A stretch of DNA of 64,000 nt, from the NCBI RefSeq assembly GCF_020923495.1, contig NZ_CP064048.1, positions 2,667,001-2,731,000 of the forward strand, written 5' to 3'. The first letter of the stretch is position 1. Each line of letters starts with the position of its first letter. The DNA is from Brevibacillus sedimenti (GTDB taxonomy: Bacteria > Bacillota > Bacilli > Brevibacillales > Brevibacillaceae). The translations under genes and the position numbers were made by a program. Positions 62,040 to 64,000 of the stretch are shown one piece after another. The notes below the pieces were generated by a model. The model had not been told where the DNA came from, ran no database searches, and saw only the letters and a list, made by a program, of their open reading frames with translations.

Positions 62040-62172
62040 TTGCCCGATCTCGGGCAAACGGACAAGCCCAACAGGAGGTTAAAATGGACAGCATCGGCAT
62101 CAAGTAAGTGAGTCTCTCATCATTGCTCGGTGCATTGCCTTGGGTATCGATGATGTGGTCAATGTCGAAGTA

Positions 62173-62217
62173 CAAAAAGAGGATGAGGAGCAATTGCGCT
62201 CTCTCATCCTCTTTTCA
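62173..62217. terminator. bidirectional terminator
   Basis: AAAAAGAGGATGAG and TCTCATCCTCTTTT pair around an inner GC-rich part. It sits at the 3' end of the DUF817 gene. Nothing convincing is encoded in 62040-62172. Confidence 0.75.
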
Positions 62218-62218
62218 C

Positions 62219-63049
62219 TTAATTCTCCTGACGAGTGGGGGTGCCGCTGTCTTTTCCATTCTTAGTTCGCTTTTCCTTGATTTGTTTCAACGAGGCGACG
62301 ATTAGAAAGCTGACGATGACAAGCAGAACCCAGGAACTGACCTTACCTACATGGACGAGACGCCAGCTGTCGGCTTGATTCGGGTATTCCCACGCGCTAA
62401 AAAAGGTGGCGACGTTCTCCGCAATCCAGATGAAGAAGCCGATCAGCACGAAGGAGAGGATAAGCGGCATCCGGTAGCGATGACGGCCGACCTCATAGGT
62501 AACCCAGGTTCGGCTAAAGACGATCAGTACCAAGCCAGCCAGCCACCAGCGAATGTCAACCCAAAAATGGTGGGTGAAGAAATTCAGGTAGATTGCAGCG
62601 GCAAGCGGGGCAACCAACCAGAGAGAAGGCCAACGAACCAGTTCTACCTTCAGGCGTCGCCAGGCCTGGCACAGGTAGCTGGCCACGCTGGCATACATAA
62701 ATCCGCTGTAGAGAGGGACTCCGTACACCTTCGTCCAGCCTTCTTCCGGGTACGACCAGGACCCCATGCGCACCTTGAACAGTTCCAGCGCCAAACCGAT
62801 CAAGTGGAAGACGGTGATCACCTTCAGCTCGTCGCGTGTTTCCAGACCGGAGCGCAGCATCCATACCTGCATGGCCAGGCAGATGATTAGCAGCCAGTCG
62901 TAACGGGGCAGCCAGGGAAGGTGAATGAACTTTGTCAGAGCCAGTGAGGCAAAGATGACCACAGGAAAGACACAGGACAGCGCCTGCTGCCAGCCGAAGC
63001 GTACCAGCTGCTGCAGGGCATGGAATAATCGTCGTTTCAAATTGTTCAC
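62219..63049 (-). CDS. DUF817 membrane protein (YoaT-like)
   Basis: 276 residues with about eight hydrophobic segments. The family motifs include ELFKVRMGSWSYPEEG and YVPLYSGFMYASVASYL-type sequence (here VPLYSGFMYASVASYLCQAW). It resembles B. subtilis YoaT. The function is unknown; it is often annotated simply as DUF817. The gene ends at the shared terminator. Confidence 0.85.
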   Translation of the reverse strand: MNNLKRRLFHALQQLVRFGWQQALSCVFPVVIFASLALTKFIHLPWLPRYDWLLIICLAMQVWMLRSGLETRDELKVITVFHLIGLALELFKVRMGSWSYPEEGWTKVYGVPLYSGFMYASVASYLCQAWRRLKVELVRWPSLWLVAPLAAAIYLNFFTHHFWVDIRWWLAGLVLIVFSRTWVTYEVGRHRYRMPLILSFVLIGFFIWIAENVATFFSAWEYPNQADSWRLVHVGKVSSWVLLVIVSFLIVASLKQIKEKRTKNGKDSGTPTRQEN

Positions 63050-63094
63050 CTTCTACGCAGATTCACAAACGGTTATGTTGATTCTCTTCAGAAC

Positions 63095-63310
63095 TCACGT
63101 ATTTTCGTCGCTTTTATACTCTAAAATGTCTCCAGGCTGACAATCCAACGCCTTGCAAATCGCATCCAAAGTTGATAATCGAATTGCTTTTGCCTTTCCG
63201 TTTTTCAATATGGAAAGATTGGCCATTGTAATTCCGATCTTTTCCGATAGTTCTGTAACGCTCATTTTCCGCTTGGCCAGCATCACGTCAATATTGATAA
63301 TAATCGCCAC
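63095..63310 (-). CDS. XRE/Cro-type HTH regulator
   Basis: 71 residues. MAIIINIDVMLAKRKMSVTELSEKIG with NLSILKNGKAKAIRLSTLDAICKAL and CQPGDILEY is the compact Cro/CI form usually encoded with DUF2975 membrane proteins (YozG-like). Start GTG 63310 follows GAGGTGAG; another GTG at 63319 is in frame. It overlaps or abuts the preceding DUF2975 gene and is probably co-transcribed with it. Confidence 0.88.
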   Translation of the reverse strand: MAIIINIDVMLAKRKMSVTELSEKIGITMANLSILKNGKAKAIRLSTLDAICKALDCQPGDILEYKSDENT

Positions 63311-63320
63311 GTTACTCACC

Positions 63321-63803
63321 TCAGACCGTCAAATCATTTTCTGCTTTGATTTCGATAGCCTCCTGCAACAGCTTTTGGAGAACCGCAGCAAAAACGCCGA
63401 TCACCATGGAGGCAAATATCAGGACCAATCCGATGACGATGATGCCTGGGGCGTCGTCAGCTTCAGCCATCAGATAGAGAAGCGGCATGCCTGCCATGTA
63501 CAAAATACTGATGGTAATGGCACAGTATTTGATTTTCTGTAAAGCGACTACAGATAATTCTGAGAAGGCTTTATTTTGGTCAATATAGCTTAAAAGTTTA
63601 AACGCTTGATACAGCGCAACGTAAAAAGGGATCGCTGTTGCATACAAAAGGATAAAAACGAGATATTTCATCATCGCGATATTCGGATACAATTCAGCTG
63701 CGTAATTGGCGATCTCAGGCACCAAAAACAGGCACATGGCGAGAACTGGCATTCCAATCAGAATAACAGCTCCCTTTAAAAAGAGTGTTGTTCCTCGTCT
63801 CAT
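63321..63803 (-). CDS. DUF2975 membrane protein (YoaS-like)
   Basis: 160 residues from ATG 63803 (GAGGGG, 6-7 nt spacing). Four membrane helices match the DUF2975 family. The gene pairs with the XRE regulator just downstream, a common two-gene unit in which the membrane protein is thought to modulate the regulator. YoaS/YoaT and YozG neighbour each other in B. subtilis as well, which supports the assignments. Confidence 0.88.
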   Translation of the reverse strand: MRRGTTLFLKGAVILIGMPVLAMCLFLVPEIANYAAELYPNIAMMKYLVFILLYATAIPFYVALYQAFKLLSYIDQNKAFSELSVVALQKIKYCAITISILYMAGMPLLYLMAEADDAPGIIVIGLVLIFASMVIGVFAAVLQKLLQEAIEIKAENDLTV

Positions 63804-63925
63804 AAAAAACCCCTCACTTTGCTGAATTCGCTTTGACTTTACCACTCAATTTATCGTTTTTCAATAAAAAAATGCCGTAAAAAGATATATTTTTGTTGTT
63901 TTTGGGGAACAAGGCGTTCCCGCGC

Positions 63926-64000
63926 TTACAAATACGGAAGCAGCCATTGAATCGTTACCTCCAATGGCTCTTTATCCCGATAGTAAAAAGAACCAAAACG
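63926..64000 (-). CDS. C-terminal end of a gene cut by the window
   Basis: An open minus-strand frame reads RFGSFYYRDKEPLEVTIQWLLPYL then TAA at 63926-63928. The composition looks protein-like. The rest lies outside the window, so no function can be given. The 122 bp between it and the DUF2975 gene are AT-rich. Confidence 0.45.
   Translation of the reverse strand, partial: RFGSFYYRDKEPLEVTIQWLLPYL

Noticed and set aside
62040-62172. Coding-looking stretch (SESLIIARCIALGIDDVVNV) between the 52-residue gene and the terminator
   Set aside because: No start codon or ribosome binding site in that frame; probably chance or an unrecognisable remnant.

Overview
The window looks like chromosome of a GC-rich, endospore-forming member of the Bacillales, most like Brevibacillus or a close Paenibacillaceae relative. 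The reasons are an alpha/beta SASP, a YjcZ-type sporulation peptide, YfkAB, a DUF2621 protein, a B-type RNase P RNA, an ArgRS T-box, an S-box upstream of metH, and consistent AAGGAGG ribosome binding sites with many GTG/TTG starts. The genus is an inference from gene content; there is no rRNA here to confirm it.

Layout. 0-17 kb is housekeeping sequence: a cut-off HTTM/DCC protein, a membrane transglutaminase-like protein, an ABC ATPase, an MBL-fold hydrolase, a secreted beta-propeller protein, LtaS, class I fumarase, LysM and nitrilase-family proteins, SASP, YfkAB, gamma carbonic anhydrase and rnpB. 17-26 kb holds AsnO-like asparagine synthase and a LytS/LytT two-component system next to DUF485 and two sodium:solute symporters, with a candidate LytT direct-repeat site and a cre-like site between regulator and transporter. 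26-37 kb holds nfo, argS behind a T-box, a SAM riboswitch with metH, and a methionine-synthase/MTHFR fusion. 37-41.5 kb holds a carboxypeptidase M32 gene flanked by two copies of a ~310-bp, ~90% identical, apparently structured element, then prfC. 57-64 kb is small membrane and TPR proteins, a lone large serine recombinase, DUF817, and an XRE/DUF2975 pair.

The accessory highlight is a RiPP locus at 44.6-57.2 kb. In order it encodes a GNAT acetyltransferase, a 32-residue precursor, an intergenic hairpin, a short E1-like (TOMM C) protein, a YcaO cyclodehydratase ending in PxPxP, a divergent SagB-like dehydrogenase, an inactive/active M16 protease pair, an ABC ATPase and permease, a 60-residue protein that is a lichenicidin/mersacidin-type leader with no core, a LanM with an intact kinase/lyase dehydratase but a cyclase lacking zinc ligands, and an orphan LytTR regulator. 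The precursor has two Thr and no Ser or Cys. The machinery therefore predicts a linear peptide with methyloxazol(in)e and/or dehydrobutyrine, perhaps N-acetylated. This is the logic of goadsporin, but built with a LanM dehydratase and a leader that may be supplied in trans. The right edge of the locus retains only the last codons of a CaiB/BaiF CoA-transferase gene, consistent with an insertion or replacement.
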